From an uncultured Pelagibacteraceae bacterium (GTDB lineage: Bacteria; Pseudomonadota; Alphaproteobacteria; Pelagibacterales; Pelagibacteraceae), in NCBI GenBank assembly GCA_902579985.1, contig CACHIV010000002.1:62001-126000 (forward strand): a stretch of 64,000 nucleotides of DNA, given 5' to 3'. Of this stretch, positions 17,578 to 29,967 are shown piece by piece (the first letter of the stretch is position 1; each line of letters opens with the position of its first letter). The notes beneath the pieces were generated by a model. That model was not told the DNA's origin, made no database searches, and worked only from the letters and a program-made list of their open reading frames with translations. The position numbers and the translations under genes are program-made.

Positions 17578-18992
17578 TAAATGATGTTAATTCTTGATAC
17601 TATTTCTACTAATTTACTGGGGAAAATAAAATATAAAAGAATTAATAATGTTGAAAAAGTAAGAGACAATTTTAACGAGATACTATGGTCAGTATCATAT
17701 TTTTCTTTTTCCTGGTCAAAATACATAACCTTAATTATTCTTAAATAATAAAAAGATGCAATAACTGTTGAAAGTAATCCAACAATTGCTAAAAAATACA
17801 TAGATTCTTCTATGACTGATTTAAATACATAAAACTTTGCAAAAAATCCAGCAAGTGGAGGAATTCCTGCTAATGAAAAAAGTATAAATAATAATGATAT
17901 AGATAAAATAGGATGGTTCTTAGAAATTCCTGATAAGTCATTAATTGTTTCAAAGTACTGATCATTTCTTTTCATCATTAATAAACAAGTAAATAAACCT
18001 AAATTCATAACAATATAAATTGAAATATAAACTATAGAACTTTGTATTCCTTCATTATTACCAACTGCTAAACCTGCCAAAGTATAACCTATATGACTAA
18101 TCGAACTATAGGCTACTAATCTTTTTAGATTTTTCTGTCCAATAGCAGCAACAGCCCCAAATATCATTGAAGCTATCGAAATAAAAATGATAATTGTTTG
18201 CCACTGATCTATTAAATTAATGAAGGGAACATATAAAAATCTAATGAAAACTGTTAATGCAGCAACTTTTGGTACTATAGAAAAAAATAATGTCACTGAT
18301 GTGGGTGATCCCTCATATACATCTGGTGCCCACATATGAAAAGGAACTGCAGATATTTTAAATGCTAATCCCACTAAAATAAAAACTATTCCAAAAGTTA
18401 GAGTATAATTATCAGGATTAATTGAATCACTTATTATATTAAAATTTGTTGATCCAGAAAATCCATAAATTAAAGAACAGCCATAAAGTAATAATCCTGA
18501 AGAGAGTGCGCTTAATACAAAATATTTAACTCCTGACTCTGATGATTTTAATTCTTCTCTATTAAAAGAGGCAAGCACATATAAAGCTAATGATTGCAAT
18601 TCAAGTCCTATATAAAAGACCATAAGATCATTAGAACTTATCATCACCATCATTCCTAAAATAGAACAAAGTATCAAAATTGGATACTCTATTAAAAAAA
18701 TTTTATATAATTTTAAATATTTTCTCGATATAGATAAAACAATTGATCCCGCTAAAATTGTTAAAATCTTCATGAATGATGAAAGATTATCAATTATATA
18801 ACTACCATTAAATAAAGTGGTGTTTAAATCCAAAGGATTATTTAATATTAAAATTCCTGTGATTAATAAAAATCCCATGGAAAGATAATGAACTAAACTA
18901 GAACTTTTTTTTTTAAAAACACCTAAAACTAATAAAAACATTATCGTAAGTGAGATAAAAATTTCAGGTAAAATAAAATTTAGATTATTCAT
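17577..18992 (-). CDS. nuoN: NADH-quinone oxidoreductase subunit N
   Basis: Antiporter-like proton-pumping membrane subunit of complex I. 471 aa with about 14 transmembrane helices. The conserved lysine-bearing segments GLAFKISAVPFHMWAPDVYEG and KRLVAYSSISHIGY are present, as is AGIPPLAGFFAKFYVF. Overlaps nuoM by 8 bases at its start and birA by one base at its end. Last nuo gene in the cluster. Confidence 0.96.
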   Translation of the reverse strand: MNNLNFILPEIFISLTIMFLLVLGVFKKKSSSLVHYLSMGFLLITGILILNNPLDLNTTLFNGSYIIDNLSSFMKILTILAGSIVLSISRKYLKLYKIFLIEYPILILCSILGMMVMISSNDLMVFYIGLELQSLALYVLASFNREELKSSESGVKYFVLSALSSGLLLYGCSLIYGFSGSTNFNIISDSINPDNYTLTFGIVFILVGLAFKISAVPFHMWAPDVYEGSPTSVTLFFSIVPKVAALTVFIRFLYVPFINLIDQWQTIIIFISIASMIFGAVAAIGQKNLKRLVAYSSISHIGYTLAGLAVGNNEGIQSSIVYISIYIVMNLGLFTCLLMMKRNDQYFETINDLSGISKNHPILSISLLFILFSLAGIPPLAGFFAKFYVFKSVIEESMYFLAIVGLLSTVIASFYYLRIIKVMYFDQEKEKYDTDHSISLKLSLTFSTLLILLYFIFPSKLVEIVSRINII

Positions 18993-20484
18993 TTTTTTGA
19001 ACCTCTGGCATATACATGCTTAGGTTAGATTCGTACATATCAATTAAATTATTTACTGATATTTCAATTGTATTACTCAAAAGCTCAGGATAAAAACCTA
19101 AAAATAACACTGGAAAAGCCAAACTCCATAAAATAAATTTTTCTGAGTTGTTTAAATCTTTTATCTTTAAGAGATTATTGTTTATTAATTTTCCAAAAAT
19201 TACTCTTCTATACAACCAAAGCATATATGCTGCTCCTAAAATTACTCCTAAGCTTGCTATAACAGCTACTAGAAAATTATCTTTAAAAGCACCTAATAAT
19301 ACCAAAAATTCTCCTATAAAACCTGTGGTTCCGGGCAATCCTAAAGCTGCTAAAGTAAATACCATAAACAAAATTGAATATTTCGGCATTACTGAAACAA
19401 GACCGCCATAAGTAATAATTAATCTCGAATGCATACGATCATATAAAACTCCTACACAAAAAAACAGTGCGGCAGAAACAAAACCATGACTTATCATCTG
19501 TATTATACTTCCCTCTATTCCTTGTTGGGTATTTGTAAAAATGCCTAAAGTTACATAACCCATATGAGCAACTGATGAATATGCTATTAATTTCTTCATA
19601 TCATCTTGCATTAAAGCCACTAAGGAAGTGTAAATGATTGCAATCAAACTCAATATATAAATTAAAGGAGTAAATACTTCTGAAGCAAGAGGAAACAGAC
19701 CAATAGAAAAACGAATAAAACCATAACCAGCCATTTTTAATAAAATTGCAGCTAAAAGAACTGATCCTGCCGTAGGCGCTTCTACATGAGCATCAGGCAA
19801 CCAAGTATGAACAGGCCACATAGGAGTTTTTACTGCAAATGAACTAAAAAAAGCTAACCACAATAAATTTTGATATTTAGAATTAATACCAAGATCATAA
19901 AGTTGTTCTACATCTGTCGTACCTGAAATCCAATAAATTGAAATTATTGCAACCAGCATTAAAACAGATCCGAGCAAAGTGTATAAAAAAAATTTAAATG
20001 CAGAATAAACTCTTCTTGAGCCTCCCCAAATACCAATAATTAAAAACATTGGGATTAATCCAGCTTCAAAAAATAAATAAAAAACTACTAAATCAAGCGA
20101 ACAAAAAACACCAATCATTAAACTTTCCATTATTAAAATAGCAATAAGAAAATCTCTTAATCGGTTTTTTATTATGTTGTTAACTGAGATTATACAAAGA
20201 GGAGTTATAAAAGTTGTTAAAATAATAAATAAAATTGAAATTCCATCTATACCAACCTTATAATTTATAAATCCTATTAACCATTCTCTATCTTCAATAA
20301 ATTGAAAATTTGATATTGTTGGATCAAATAAAAACCATAAATAAATAGATACAAAAAAATTAACAGAAGAAGTAAATAAAGCTACATATTTTCCAGTATT
20401 AGACTCTTTATCTTTTGAAAATAATAAAAATAAAGCACCTATAGTTGGAAGAAGAATTAAAGATGATAAAATTGGAAAATCCAT
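18985..20484 (-). CDS. nuoM: NADH-quinone oxidoreductase subunit M
   Basis: Proton-pumping antiporter-like subunit of complex I. 499 aa and about 14 helices. Diagnostic segments are FAVKTPMWPVHTWLPDAHVEAPTAGSV and KKLIAYSSVAHMGYV, which carry the pumping lysines/histidines, and LGLPGTTGFIGEFLVL. Its start shares base 20484 with the nuoL stop. Confidence 0.97.
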   Translation of the reverse strand: MDFPILSSLILLPTIGALFLLFSKDKESNTGKYVALFTSSVNFFVSIYLWFLFDPTISNFQFIEDREWLIGFINYKVGIDGISILFIILTTFITPLCIISVNNIIKNRLRDFLIAILIMESLMIGVFCSLDLVVFYLFFEAGLIPMFLIIGIWGGSRRVYSAFKFFLYTLLGSVLMLVAIISIYWISGTTDVEQLYDLGINSKYQNLLWLAFFSSFAVKTPMWPVHTWLPDAHVEAPTAGSVLLAAILLKMAGYGFIRFSIGLFPLASEVFTPLIYILSLIAIIYTSLVALMQDDMKKLIAYSSVAHMGYVTLGIFTNTQQGIEGSIIQMISHGFVSAALFFCVGVLYDRMHSRLIITYGGLVSVMPKYSILFMVFTLAALGLPGTTGFIGEFLVLLGAFKDNFLVAVIASLGVILGAAYMLWLYRRVIFGKLINNNLLKIKDLNNSEKFILWSLAFPVLFLGFYPELLSNTIEISVNNLIDMYESNLSMYMPEVQKNE

Positions 20485-22397
20485 TAATTTATAATTAAAA
20501 AAGTTAATAACGCAGAAAAACCAATCAATATCATAAATGCATATTGATAAATAAATCCAGTTTGAAATTTACTAGCTTTTAATGAAAGATTTTTAAATAA
20601 CGCAGAAACTCCATCTGGACCAAATCTATCAATGATTTTAACATCGACTATTTTCCAAAAGAAAATTCCAATTTTCTTCGAGGACTGAATAAATAAAAAA
20701 TTATACAGTTCGTCAAAATACCATTTATTAATTAAAAAATTATATAAAGGTTTATTTGATTTGATAATTCCTTCGGGTATATTTTTATTTTTAACAAATA
20801 AATAAAAAGTTAATGGTATTGAGATAATAACAAGTATTGGTGTTATCAATATAAACCATAATGGTGGATGTTCATTGCTTAATGGTTTTAAAAATTTTAT
20901 AGATTCAGCCCAGAAATAGTTTTCACTACTATGGCCAATAAATAAATCTTTAAATAAATACCCTGAAAAAACAGCTCCTATTGATAAAATTATTAATGGT
21001 ATAATCATTACCATTGATGACTCATGAATGTCATTAATTTTAATTTTTGTATTGCTGAACGATCCATGAAAAGTTTTAAAAATCAATCTCCAAGAATAAA
21101 TAGAAGTTAAAAAAGCTGTTAAAATTCCAACTCCAGCTGCATAATATCCTGTAGTATTATCTCTAAGATAAGCAAATTCTATTATTGCATCTTTAGAATA
21201 ATAACCTGAAAGAAAAGGAAATCCTGTTAAAGCAAGAGTTCCAATTATCATTAAAATCCAGGTGTAAGGTAATTTTTTATAAACAGCTCCCATTTTATCA
21301 ATATTTTGTTCATCTTTAAAAGAATGAATAACTGATCCTGAGCCTAAAAAAAGTAATGCTTTAAAAAAAGCATGAGTAAATAAATGAAACATAGCAACAT
21401 TGTAAGCTCCTACACCTGCTGCGAAAAACATATAGCCTAATTGACTACAGGTTGAATAAGCAATTATTTTTTTTATATCAGTTTGAACTAAAGCAACAGT
21501 TGCTGCAAAAAAGGCTGTAGTCATACCTACAATTGTAATAATATTAAGAGTTAATTGAGAATATTCAAAAATAGGTGAACATCTAACTACCAAGAATACT
21601 CCAGCAGTAACCATTGTCGCTGCATGTATTAATGCAGAGACTGGGGTTGGACCTTCCATGGCATCAGGTAACCAAGTATGTAATAAAATTTGAGCTGATT
21701 TACCCATTGCACCAATAAATAAAAGAATACATATGAGATCAATTACTTTTATATTTATACCAAGAAATATTAATTCTTTACCAACAATTTCTGGAGTCTG
21801 TTGGAAGACTTCAGAATAATTTACTGTACCAAATAAATAAAAAATTAAAAAAATACCTAATGCAAACCCAAAATCTCCCACTCTATTAACTATAAAAGCT
21901 TTAATAGCTGCTGCGTTTGCCTTATCTTTTTTAAACCAAAAACCAATTAAAAAATATGAACAAAGACCAACACCTTCCCAACCAAAAAATAATTGAAGAA
22001 AATTGTCTGAAGTAATTAGTGTTAACATGGCAAAAGTAAAAAGAGAAAGATAAGCCATAAATCTTGGTTTATGTGGATCATGTGACATATAACCAATTGA
22101 ATAAATATGAACCAGAGCAGAAACTAATGTCACTACTACCAACATTACAGAAGACAAAGGATCAATCTTTATAGACCAATTTACATCTAAATTTCCTGAA
22201 TTTATCCAAGTAGCAATAACTAAATTATTTTCATATTGATTTACAATAACTTCATAAAATATAAATAAAGATATTATTGCTGAAATTGAAACAAATAGAG
22301 AAGTTAATATTTCTGAAGTTCTATCTCCAATATATTTACCAAAAAAACCTGAAATAATAGATGCTATTAATGGAAGAAATAATAATGCAATTTCCAT
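20484..22397 (-). CDS. nuoL: NADH-quinone oxidoreductase subunit L
   Basis: Distal proton-pumping subunit of complex I. 637 aa. Shows FFGWEGVGLCSYFLIGFWF, GKSAQILLHTWLPDAMEGPTP and KKIIAYSTCSQLGYM, plus the long C-terminal part (from about residue 480) containing the piston-like amphipathic helix found only in NuoL. Two bases separate it from nuoK. Confidence 0.97.
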   Translation of the reverse strand: MEIALLFLPLIASIISGFFGKYIGDRTSEILTSLFVSISAIISLFIFYEVIVNQYENNLVIATWINSGNLDVNWSIKIDPLSSVMLVVVTLVSALVHIYSIGYMSHDPHKPRFMAYLSLFTFAMLTLITSDNFLQLFFGWEGVGLCSYFLIGFWFKKDKANAAAIKAFIVNRVGDFGFALGIFLIFYLFGTVNYSEVFQQTPEIVGKELIFLGINIKVIDLICILLFIGAMGKSAQILLHTWLPDAMEGPTPVSALIHAATMVTAGVFLVVRCSPIFEYSQLTLNIITIVGMTTAFFAATVALVQTDIKKIIAYSTCSQLGYMFFAAGVGAYNVAMFHLFTHAFFKALLFLGSGSVIHSFKDEQNIDKMGAVYKKLPYTWILMIIGTLALTGFPFLSGYYSKDAIIEFAYLRDNTTGYYAAGVGILTAFLTSIYSWRLIFKTFHGSFSNTKIKINDIHESSMVMIIPLIILSIGAVFSGYLFKDLFIGHSSENYFWAESIKFLKPLSNEHPPLWFILITPILVIISIPLTFYLFVKNKNIPEGIIKSNKPLYNFLINKWYFDELYNFLFIQSSKKIGIFFWKIVDVKIIDRFGPDGVSALFKNLSLKASKFQTGFIYQYAFMILIGFSALLTFLIIN

Positions 22398-22398
22398 A

Positions 22399-22710
22399 TC
22401 ATCCTTTTAATTTATTTATCTCCTCAACTCTAATAGTTGATGAATTTCTATAATAAACAACTATGATTGCTAAACCAATTGCTGCTTCGGCGGCGGCAAC
22501 TGTCAATATAAAAAGAGTAAATATTTGTCCCGATATGTCATTCAAAAAAATTGAAAATGCTACTAGATTTATATTAACTGATAATAGAATAAGCTCTATG
22601 CTCATTAATATAACGATAATATTTTTTCTATTCAAAAAAATACCTATAACCCCAATAGTGAATATTATAACCCCTAAAGTTAAGTAATGACTTAAACTTA
22701 TATCAATCAT
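22399..22710 (-). CDS. nuoK: NADH-quinone oxidoreductase subunit K
   Basis: Small membrane subunit of complex I, 103 aa, three helices. The conserved glutamates sit in [13 protein letters not shown] and [12 protein letters not shown], both part of the proton pathway. Overlaps the end of nuoJ by 8 bases. Confidence 0.96.
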   Translation of the reverse strand: MIDISLSHYLTLGVIIFTIGVIGIFLNRKNIIVILMSIELILLSVNINLVAFSIFLNDISGQIFTLFILTVAAAEAAIGLAIIVVYYRNSSTIRVEEINKLKG

Positions 22711-23335
22711 CTAATATCACTCCTTTATTGCTTTCGACTTGGGTTATTTCAACACCATCAGCTTTTTCTCTTGATATTTGTTTGAAATAAAATTGTCTTT
22801 TTATCCCAGATCTTTGCTTAAAAGTAAGAACAATAGCTCCTACCATCGCAACTAATAAAATCATACCACTTAATTGAAAAACATGAATATAATCAGTGTA
22901 TAAAACGTATCCTATCGAGTGAGTGTTGCTAATATTATTATCAAAATTTAAAACCATTGCCGTGTCAATATCTGGTTTATACTTCCACCCTCCAATTACA
23001 ATAATTAATTCAAAAAATATAATCACGCTAACAATTAAACCAACCGGTATATGTTTTGAACTTTCTCTAGAAGAAAACCATTGACTTTTTTGTTGTGACA
23101 CATTTAGCATCATTACAACAAATAAAAAGAGGACAGCAACTGCTCCAACATAAACAATTAACATAATCATTCCTAGAAATTCTGCTCCTATCATTATGAA
23201 CAAACAAGAAATACTTATGAAATCTAAAATCAAAAAAAAAACTGAATGTACAGTATTTTTAGAAACCGTTACCATTATTGCAGAAATAATTGCAATAAAT
23301 GAAAAAGTATAAAAAAAAATTGCGTGAGCTAGCAT
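22703..23335 (-). CDS. nuoJ: NADH-quinone oxidoreductase subunit J
   Basis: Membrane subunit of complex I, 210 aa, five helices. [25 protein letters not shown] is the family signature around the third helix, which contains a functional pi-bulge. The hydrophilic C-terminus (about 40 residues) is variable across the family. Two bases after nuoI. Confidence 0.95.
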   Translation of the reverse strand: MLAHAIFFYTFSFIAIISAIMVTVSKNTVHSVFFLILDFISISCLFIMIGAEFLGMIMLIVYVGAVAVLFLFVVMMLNVSQQKSQWFSSRESSKHIPVGLIVSVIIFFELIIVIGGWKYKPDIDTAMVLNFDNNISNTHSIGYVLYTDYIHVFQLSGMILLVAMVGAIVLTFKQRSGIKRQFYFKQISREKADGVEITQVESNKGVILDD

Positions 23336-23337
23336 AA

Positions 23338-23823
23338 TTATCTATATGGGTTATCTGCTTTAATATTAGCTGCTAGAACATTTTCCCATCTATCTCCATT
23401 GTCTAACAGTTTTTCTTTATTATAATAAAGTTCCTCTCTAGTTTCTGTTGAAAATTCAAAATTTGGCCCCTGAACAATAGCATCCACTGGACAAGACTCT
23501 TCACAAAGCCCGCAATAAATACATTTCATCATATCTATATCATACCTTGTGGTTTTTCTACTCCCATCCTCTCTTTCTGTTGACTCTATTGTTATTGCTT
23601 GAGCAGGACAAACCGCTTCACATAGTTTACACGCAATACATCTTTCTTCTCCATTAGGATATCTTCTTAAAGCATGTTCACCACGAAATCTTGGGCTTAT
23701 CTTGCCCTTTTCAAATGGATAATTAATTGTTTTTTTTGATTTAAATAATTCTTTTAATGCAATTTTAAGCCCAACAACGAAATCTAGCATAAAAATAGTT
23801 TTAAGAATTCTGGATATTTTCAT
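23338..23823 (-). CDS. nuoI: NADH-quinone oxidoreductase subunit I
   Basis: Peripheral-arm subunit that carries the two [4Fe-4S] clusters N6a and N6b near the quinone site. 161 aa. Both 8Fe-ferredoxin motifs are complete: [12 protein letters not shown] and [12 protein letters not shown]. The preceding [17 protein letters not shown] segment is also typical. Two bases after nuoH. Confidence 0.97.
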   Translation of the reverse strand: MKISRILKTIFMLDFVVGLKIALKELFKSKKTINYPFEKGKISPRFRGEHALRRYPNGEERCIACKLCEAVCPAQAITIESTEREDGSRKTTRYDIDMMKCIYCGLCEESCPVDAIVQGPNFEFSTETREELYYNKEKLLDNGDRWENVLAANIKADNPYR

Positions 23824-23825
23824 AA

Positions 23826-24824
23826 TTAATTAACAGGTAATAAGTTGTAATAAAACAAATAACTAGACGTTAGAATAACCCACACTAATGAGAAAGGTAA
23901 AAATATTTTCCAGCCTAATCTCATTAACTGATCGTACCTATATCTCGGCACAATAGCTTTTACCAAAGCAAATAATATAAAAAGAAGCAAAATTTTAAAT
24001 ATTAACCAAACAGCTCCGGGTATTAAATTAAATGGATAAGTTTCAATTGGTGATAACCATCCACCTAAAAAAAGTATAGAACCCATTGCACACATAAGTA
24101 ATATATTTGCATACTCGCCTAGCCAGAACATAGCGTACATCATTCCAGAGTATTCTGTTTGATAACCTGCAACTAATTCAGCTTCAGCTTCTGGTAAGTC
24201 AAATGGTGGACGATTTGTCTCTGCTAGAGCTGATATAAAAAAAATCACAAACATTGGAAATAAAGGAATAACAAACCATATATTTTTTTGAGCTATCACA
24301 ATATCATTTAAATTTAAAGATCCTACACAAAGCAAAACGTTTATTATAATTACTCCAATTGAAACTTCATAAGATACCATTTGAGCCGCAGATCTGATTG
24401 CACCCAAAAAAGGATATTTCGAATTAGATGCCCAACCACCCATAATTATTCCATAAACACCTAGGGAAGATACAGCAAATAAGTAAAGTATACCTACATT
24501 TATGTCAGCTATTACTTGAGTAGCACTAAATGGAATAACTGCCCATGATACTAAAGCTAATGTCATAGTAACTATTGGAGCAAGAATAAAAATTACCTTA
24601 TTTGAACTTGATGGAATTATTATTTCTTTAAATATGTATTTAAAAGCATCTGCTAAAGATTGAAGTAACCCAAAGGGACCAACTACATTTGGACCTTGTC
24701 TTTTTTGAACAAATGCCCAAATTCTTCGATCAAGCCAAACAATCATTGCCACAGAAACTAATACTGGAATTAGTAAAAAAAGTATTTTATATGTTTCTAA
24801 AAAAAATATACTCAAATATTCCAT
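23826..24824 (-). CDS. nuoH: NADH-quinone oxidoreductase subunit H
   Basis: Membrane subunit forming the quinone-access channel. 332 aa, about eight helices. [23 protein letters not shown] near the N-terminus and the quinone-site loop [28 protein letters not shown] are diagnostic. Follows nuoG with a 3-base gap. Confidence 0.97.
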   Translation of the reverse strand: MEYLSIFFLETYKILFLLIPVLVSVAMIVWLDRRIWAFVQKRQGPNVVGPFGLLQSLADAFKYIFKEIIIPSSSNKVIFILAPIVTMTLALVSWAVIPFSATQVIADINVGILYLFAVSSLGVYGIIMGGWASNSKYPFLGAIRSAAQMVSYEVSIGVIIINVLLCVGSLNLNDIVIAQKNIWFVIPLFPMFVIFFISALAETNRPPFDLPEAEAELVAGYQTEYSGMMYAMFWLGEYANILLMCAMGSILFLGGWLSPIETYPFNLIPGAVWLIFKILLLFILFALVKAIVPRYRYDQLMRLGWKIFLPFSLVWVILTSSYLFYYNLLPVN

Positions 24825-24827
24825 TTT

Positions 24828-26870
24828 TTATCCTTCCGTACCTGTAGATTGAAAATCAATTTTTGAACTTTTACATTCAAACATTGTTTTAGATGCTCTA
24901 GCAATAACATTAGAATAATAATAATCACAAAAATCTACATTTAAAATTTCCTTTTTAAAATTTAAATCATTAATGTGAGAAAAATTTTTTGAATTATTTT
25001 TCTCTATAAATAAATTTATTTGATTTAATAGACTGCTATCTAATTCGTCTTTATCATTAAATAATTTTCTATGATTCATAATTTCAGCGATTTCATTTAT
25101 TATTTGCCAATCTTCTTTTGCCTCACCTGGAGGGTATGAAGCCTTATAAGCTTTCTGCAGTTTCCCCTCTAAATTAGTGTAATATCCATTTTGTTCAGTA
25201 TATGCAGCTCCCGGAAGTATAATATCAGCAATTTCAGCTCCTTTGTCACCATGACTTCCTTGATATATTATAAATTCATTATGCTTTTTAAAGTTAAGAT
25301 TATCTTGACCTAATAAATATACAATCTCAAATTTATGATTTTCTAAATTTTTCAAGATTTCATTTGAACCATTTTCTGTTTTATAGATTCCTAAATCAAG
25401 ACTTCCTACTGAAGAGGCTTGGTCAGAAATTATGTTTAATGGATTCCATTCGTTAGATATTTTTTCTTTTTTTATTAAGAAAGACTTAAGAGACTCAAAA
25501 ATAAATTTTGCTGAATTAGATTTAAATACTGACTGTCCTAATATAATCATTGGTTTCTTTGCTTTTATTATTAAATTTGATATTTCATGATTATCATTAA
25601 TTATATCTTTAATATTTTCTATATCACCATTTAATGATTCATAAGGATAAGTTAAATTTCCAACATCGTTCAAAGAAATTATATTCATTTTATTTTTTAA
25701 ATAAGCCTTTCTAATACGAGCATTTAAAATTGTAGCTTCGAACCTCGGATTACTGCCAATCAATAAAATAAAATCTGAATCTTCTATTCCATTGATTGAT
25801 GAGTTGAATAAATAATTTTCTCTTTTCTCAGGATTTAAATATGTATGATCACTTCTTGACTCTATATTTTGAGAATCTAAAGTTTTGTTAAAAAATTCTT
25901 TAAATATGTAGAGAGACTCCATATTTGTTAAATCTCCTGTTATTCCACAGATTTTCTCTTTATCAGTATTTTTTAACTTAGATTTTATAATTTCATAAAC
26001 TTCATTCCACGAAGCCTTTTCAAACTTTTTATTATATTTTATATATGGTGTATCTAAGCGCTGGTTCAACAAACCATCACAAGCATATCTTGTTTTGTCA
26101 GAAATCCATTCTTCATTAATATCTTCATTTACTCTGGGCAAAACCCTCTTTACTTCCCACCCATAAGTATCTACTCTTATATTTGATCCTATCGCATCCA
26201 TTACATCAATAGTTTCTGTTTTTTTTAACTCCCAAGGCCTTGCTTCAAATACGTAAGGTTTAGAAGTTAAAGCACCGACAGGGCACAAATCAACAACATT
26301 TGCAGATAGTTCAGATTGCATGGACTGTTCTAGATAAGTTGTTATTTGCATATCTTCTCCTCTGCCTATTGCTCCAAGTTCAGGTACTCCAGCTACTTCA
26401 GTTGCAAATCTAATACATCTTGTACAATGTATACATCTTGTCATTTGGGTTTTAATTAGTGGGCCCATATTTTTTTCTGGAACGTTTCTTTTATTTTCTT
26501 TGTATCTAGATTTATCAATGCCGTAAAACATTGATTGATCTTGTAGATCACATTCGCCTCCTTGATCACACACTGGGCAGTCAAGTGGATGGTTGGCTAA
26601 TAAAAATTCCATTACCCCTTTTCTTGCTTTTTCAACAAATTTAGTATTTGTTTTAATATTCATTCCTTCAATTACAGGCATAGCACAAGATGCAACTGGT
26701 TTTGGTGATTTTTCTATTTCTACCAAACACATTCTACAATTTCCTGCTATAGATAATTTTTCATGATAACAAAATCTTGGAATTTCAACTCCAGCTTTTT
26801 CACAAGCTTGAAGTACAGTTAGTCCCTCTTCAACTTCGATTTCTGTGTCATTTACTTTTAATTTAAGCAT
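24828..26870 (-). CDS. nuoG: NADH-quinone oxidoreductase subunit G
   Basis: Largest peripheral-arm subunit of complex I, 680 aa. The N-terminal ferredoxin domain binds [2Fe-2S] ([15 protein letters not shown]). It is followed by the His-ligated cluster region [14 protein letters not shown] and the [4Fe-4S] ligands in [13 protein letters not shown]. The rest is a molybdopterin-oxidoreductase-like domain without cofactor function. The C-terminal half is more divergent and shorter than in E. coli, resembling mitochondrial NDUFS1. Overlaps nuoF by 8 bases. Confidence 0.96.
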   Translation of the reverse strand: MLKLKVNDTEIEVEEGLTVLQACEKAGVEIPRFCYHEKLSIAGNCRMCLVEIEKSPKPVASCAMPVIEGMNIKTNTKFVEKARKGVMEFLLANHPLDCPVCDQGGECDLQDQSMFYGIDKSRYKENKRNVPEKNMGPLIKTQMTRCIHCTRCIRFATEVAGVPELGAIGRGEDMQITTYLEQSMQSELSANVVDLCPVGALTSKPYVFEARPWELKKTETIDVMDAIGSNIRVDTYGWEVKRVLPRVNEDINEEWISDKTRYACDGLLNQRLDTPYIKYNKKFEKASWNEVYEIIKSKLKNTDKEKICGITGDLTNMESLYIFKEFFNKTLDSQNIESRSDHTYLNPEKRENYLFNSSINGIEDSDFILLIGSNPRFEATILNARIRKAYLKNKMNIISLNDVGNLTYPYESLNGDIENIKDIINDNHEISNLIIKAKKPMIILGQSVFKSNSAKFIFESLKSFLIKKEKISNEWNPLNIISDQASSVGSLDLGIYKTENGSNEILKNLENHKFEIVYLLGQDNLNFKKHNEFIIYQGSHGDKGAEIADIILPGAAYTEQNGYYTNLEGKLQKAYKASYPPGEAKEDWQIINEIAEIMNHRKLFNDKDELDSSLLNQINLFIEKNNSKNFSHINDLNFKKEILNVDFCDYYYSNVIARASKTMFECKSSKIDFQSTGTEG

Positions 26871-28194
26871 CTTTTTTTTCTAATAAGTGTTGATCTACTA
26901 AATAAGGAATTCTTTTATCATTTTCAAAGGTTGGATTAAAATTATTTCTTTTTTCAATTTCTTTTCTAAAATGTCTTAATAATCCTTGAACTGGCCAAGA
27001 TGAACCTTCTCCAAAAGCACAAATTGTATGTCCGGCAATTTGATTAGTAACATCACTCAACATATCTAATTCATCTCTCGAGGCTTCGCCTTTTACCATT
27101 CGTTCTAAAATTCTCCACATCCATCCCGAACCCTCTCTACATGGTGTACACTGACCACAACTTTCATGTTTGTAAAACCTAGCAATTCTAGCCATACATT
27201 TGATTATGTCTTGATCTTTATTGATTACAATCACCCCTGCAGTTCCTAATCCACTTTTTTCATTAGATAATGAGTCAAAATCCATTCTAAGTGTTTCACA
27301 AATTTTTTTTGGTATTAAAGGCATTGAAGAACCACCTGGTATAACAGCTTGTAAATTATCCCATCCACCAATTACTCCTCCAGCATGAACTTCAATTAAT
27401 TCTTTTAAAGGTATGCTCATTTCTTCTTCAACATTACAAGGGTTTTTTACATTTCCAGATATACAAAATATTTTAGTACCTGTATTTTTTGCTTTACCTA
27501 ATTTAGTAAACCATTTTCCTCCTCTTCTTAAAATAGTAGGGACAACTGCTATTGTTTCAACATTGTTAATTATCGTTGGACACCCATATAATCCTATTAA
27601 TGCTGGAAAAGGTGGTTTTAATCTAGGCTGACCTTTTCTACCCTCTATACTTTCAAGTAATGCCGTTTCTTCTCCACATATATAAGCACCAGCACCATAG
27701 TGAATATAAATATCTAAATCCCATCCACTATCACAAGAATTTTTTCCAATTAAATTTTTTTCATAAGCTTCATCTATCGCAGCTTGAAGCATTTCTCCCT
27801 CATTAAAATACTCTCCTCTAATATAAATATAACAAATATGTGCTTGAACTGCATATGCTGCTATAAGGCATCCTTCAATTAGTTTATGAGGTTCAAATCT
27901 TAATATATCTCTATCCTTACATGTACCTGGTTCAGACTCATCTGCATTAATGACTAAATAGTGAGGTCTCGAACCTAATTCTTTAGGAGCAAAAGACCAT
28001 TTTAAACCTGTTGGAAAACCAGCACCACCTCTACCTCTAAGTTCTGATAATTTAATTTCATTGATTATCCATTCTCTACCTTTTTTAATTAAATCTTTAG
28101 TTCCAAACCAATCACCTCTTTTTTTTGAAGACTCAACATCTGAACTCTTATCATTATATAAATTCTGAAATATTCTATCTTCGTCTTTAAGCAT
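26863..28194 (-). CDS. nuoF: NADH-quinone oxidoreductase subunit F
   Basis: NADH- and FMN-binding subunit. 443 aa. The NADH-loop motif [17 protein letters not shown], the FMN-binding [19 protein letters not shown] and the N3 cluster motif [15 protein letters not shown] are all intact. Overlaps nuoE by 8 bases and nuoG by 8 bases. Confidence 0.97.
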   Translation of the reverse strand: MLKDEDRIFQNLYNDKSSDVESSKKRGDWFGTKDLIKKGREWIINEIKLSELRGRGGAGFPTGLKWSFAPKELGSRPHYLVINADESEPGTCKDRDILRFEPHKLIEGCLIAAYAVQAHICYIYIRGEYFNEGEMLQAAIDEAYEKNLIGKNSCDSGWDLDIYIHYGAGAYICGEETALLESIEGRKGQPRLKPPFPALIGLYGCPTIINNVETIAVVPTILRRGGKWFTKLGKAKNTGTKIFCISGNVKNPCNVEEEMSIPLKELIEVHAGGVIGGWDNLQAVIPGGSSMPLIPKKICETLRMDFDSLSNEKSGLGTAGVIVINKDQDIIKCMARIARFYKHESCGQCTPCREGSGWMWRILERMVKGEASRDELDMLSDVTNQIAGHTICAFGEGSSWPVQGLLRHFRKEIEKRNNFNPTFENDKRIPYLVDQHLLEKKDA

Positions 28195-28795
28195 TTTTTA
28201 AATCCATTAGTGTTTTTCTATTATTTTCAGGTTCATTATTTATTCGTCCTCTATAAGATCCCGGTTTAGGTTTATTTCCAGATAAAATTTCTTCTAAAAT
28301 CTTTAAAGCTTTTTCTTTATCTAAATCTTCGTAATAATCATCGTTAATTTGCATCATAGGAGCATTAACACATGCTCCTAAACATTCTACTTCCATCCAA
28401 GAACAAGTTTTATCTTTGGAAAGTTGATTTTCTTCTTCAGAAATTTTTTCTTTACAAGCTTCAACAATTTTATATGCACCTCTAATCATGCATGGAGTAG
28501 TAGTGCAAACTTGAATAAAATATTTACCAACTGGTGCTAGATTATACATCGAATAAAAAGTTGCGACCTCATAAACCTTTATGTAAGGCATTTTTAAAAA
28601 ATTTGCTATGTACTTCATTGCAGCTAAGGGTATCCAATTATCATTTTGTTTTTGTGCAATATAAAGTAAAGCCATAACAGCACTCTGTTGTTTATCATTA
28701 GGATATTTTTTAATAATTAATTTTGCAGCTTCCAATGAATTTGAATTAAATTCAAATTTTTTTGGTTGATCTTTAAAAGGTCTTCTTAAGCTCAT
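28187..28795 (-). CDS. nuoE: NADH-quinone oxidoreductase subunit E
   Basis: Thioredoxin-fold subunit with the [2Fe-2S] cluster N1a. 202 aa. Ligands lie in [10 protein letters not shown] and [13 protein letters not shown]. The C-terminal 30 residues ([16 protein letters not shown]) form a flexible tail. The start overlaps the nuoD stop by four bases. Confidence 0.96.
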   Translation of the reverse strand: MSLRRPFKDQPKKFEFNSNSLEAAKLIIKKYPNDKQQSAVMALLYIAQKQNDNWIPLAAMKYIANFLKMPYIKVYEVATFYSMYNLAPVGKYFIQVCTTTPCMIRGAYKIVEACKEKISEEENQLSKDKTCSWMEVECLGACVNAPMMQINDDYYEDLDKEKALKILEEILSGNKPKPGSYRGRINNEPENNRKTLMDLKNA

Positions 28796-29967
28796 CTGTC
28801 TACTTCTCCAAATACAATATCTAAAGAACCTAGTACTGCTGGAACATCAGCTAACATGTGTCCTTTAATTAAATAATCCATTGCTTGTAAATGAGAAAAA
28901 CCTGGAGCTCTTATCTTACACTTGTAAGGTTTACTAGATCCATCTGAAATCAAGTAAACACCAAATTCACCTTTAGGAGCTTCAACAGAAGTATAAATCT
29001 CATCTTTGGGTACACGATATCCCTCAGTAAATAATTTAAAATGATGAATTAAAGCCTCCATAGATTGTTTAATATCCTTTTTTTTTGGAGGACTTATTTT
29101 TCCATCGTTTGATTTAATAGGTCCTCTAGTCATTTTTGATAAGCATTGTTTTATTATAGATACACTCTCTCTCATCTCTTCAATTCGACATAAATATCTA
29201 TCATAACAATCTCCATTTTTTCCAACAGGAATCTTAAATTCAAGTTGTTCATAACAATCATAAGGTTGTGTTTTTCTTAAATCCCAAGCTATACCTGAGC
29301 CTCTAATCATTACTCCACTAAATGAATAATCTAATGCATCTTGTTTGCTAACAATTCCAATATCAACGTTTCTTTGTTTAAAAATTCTATTGTCAGTTAA
29401 TAATGTTTCAAGATCATCAATTATTTTTGGGAAAGTTTGACAAAATTTTGCTATGTCTTCCTCTAAACCTCTTGGTAAATCTTGATGAACGCCTCCAGCT
29501 CTAAAATAATTTGCATGTAATCTTGAACCTGAGGCCCTTTCATAAAATGTCATTAACGTTTCTCTTTCCTCAAAACCCCAAAGTGATGGAGTTAATGCAC
29601 CTACATCTAAAGCTTGGGTAGTGACATTTAAAATATGACTAAGTATTCTTCCTATTTCACAGAACATAACTCTTATAAATTGCGCTCGGATTGGAACATC
29701 AATTTTTAAAATTTTTTCAATAGCAAGAGCAAAAGCATGCTCTTGATTCATAGGTGCAACATAATCGAGTCTGTCAAAATATGGTACTGCTTGCATATAG
29801 GTTTTATTTTCAATTAATTTTTCTGTTCCTCTATGAAGTAATCCAATATGAGGATCTGCTTTTTCAATTACTTCACCATCTAGTTCTAAAATCAACCTTA
29901 ATACACCATGAGCTGCAGGATGTTGAGGTCCAAAATTAAGATTTAATGTTTTAGTTTTTTTTGTCAT
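28792..29967 (-). CDS. nuoD: NADH-quinone oxidoreductase subunit D
   Basis: Quinone-site subunit of the peripheral arm, 49-kDa family. I place the start at 29965-29967 (MTKKTKTLN, 391 aa) rather than the track's 30054. The family begins a few residues before [16 protein letters not shown], and the extra 29 residues would overlap nuoC by over 100 bases. The quinone-site histidine lies in that first motif. [13 protein letters not shown] and the C-terminal DIVFGEVDR are typical. NuoC and NuoD are separate proteins here, as in other alphaproteobacteria. Confidence 0.95.
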   Translation of the reverse strand: MTKKTKTLNLNFGPQHPAAHGVLRLILELDGEVIEKADPHIGLLHRGTEKLIENKTYMQAVPYFDRLDYVAPMNQEHAFALAIEKILKIDVPIRAQFIRVMFCEIGRILSHILNVTTQALDVGALTPSLWGFEERETLMTFYERASGSRLHANYFRAGGVHQDLPRGLEEDIAKFCQTFPKIIDDLETLLTDNRIFKQRNVDIGIVSKQDALDYSFSGVMIRGSGIAWDLRKTQPYDCYEQLEFKIPVGKNGDCYDRYLCRIEEMRESVSIIKQCLSKMTRGPIKSNDGKISPPKKKDIKQSMEALIHHFKLFTEGYRVPKDEIYTSVEAPKGEFGVYLISDGSSKPYKCKIRAPGFSHLQAMDYLIKGHMLADVPAVLGSLDIVFGEVDR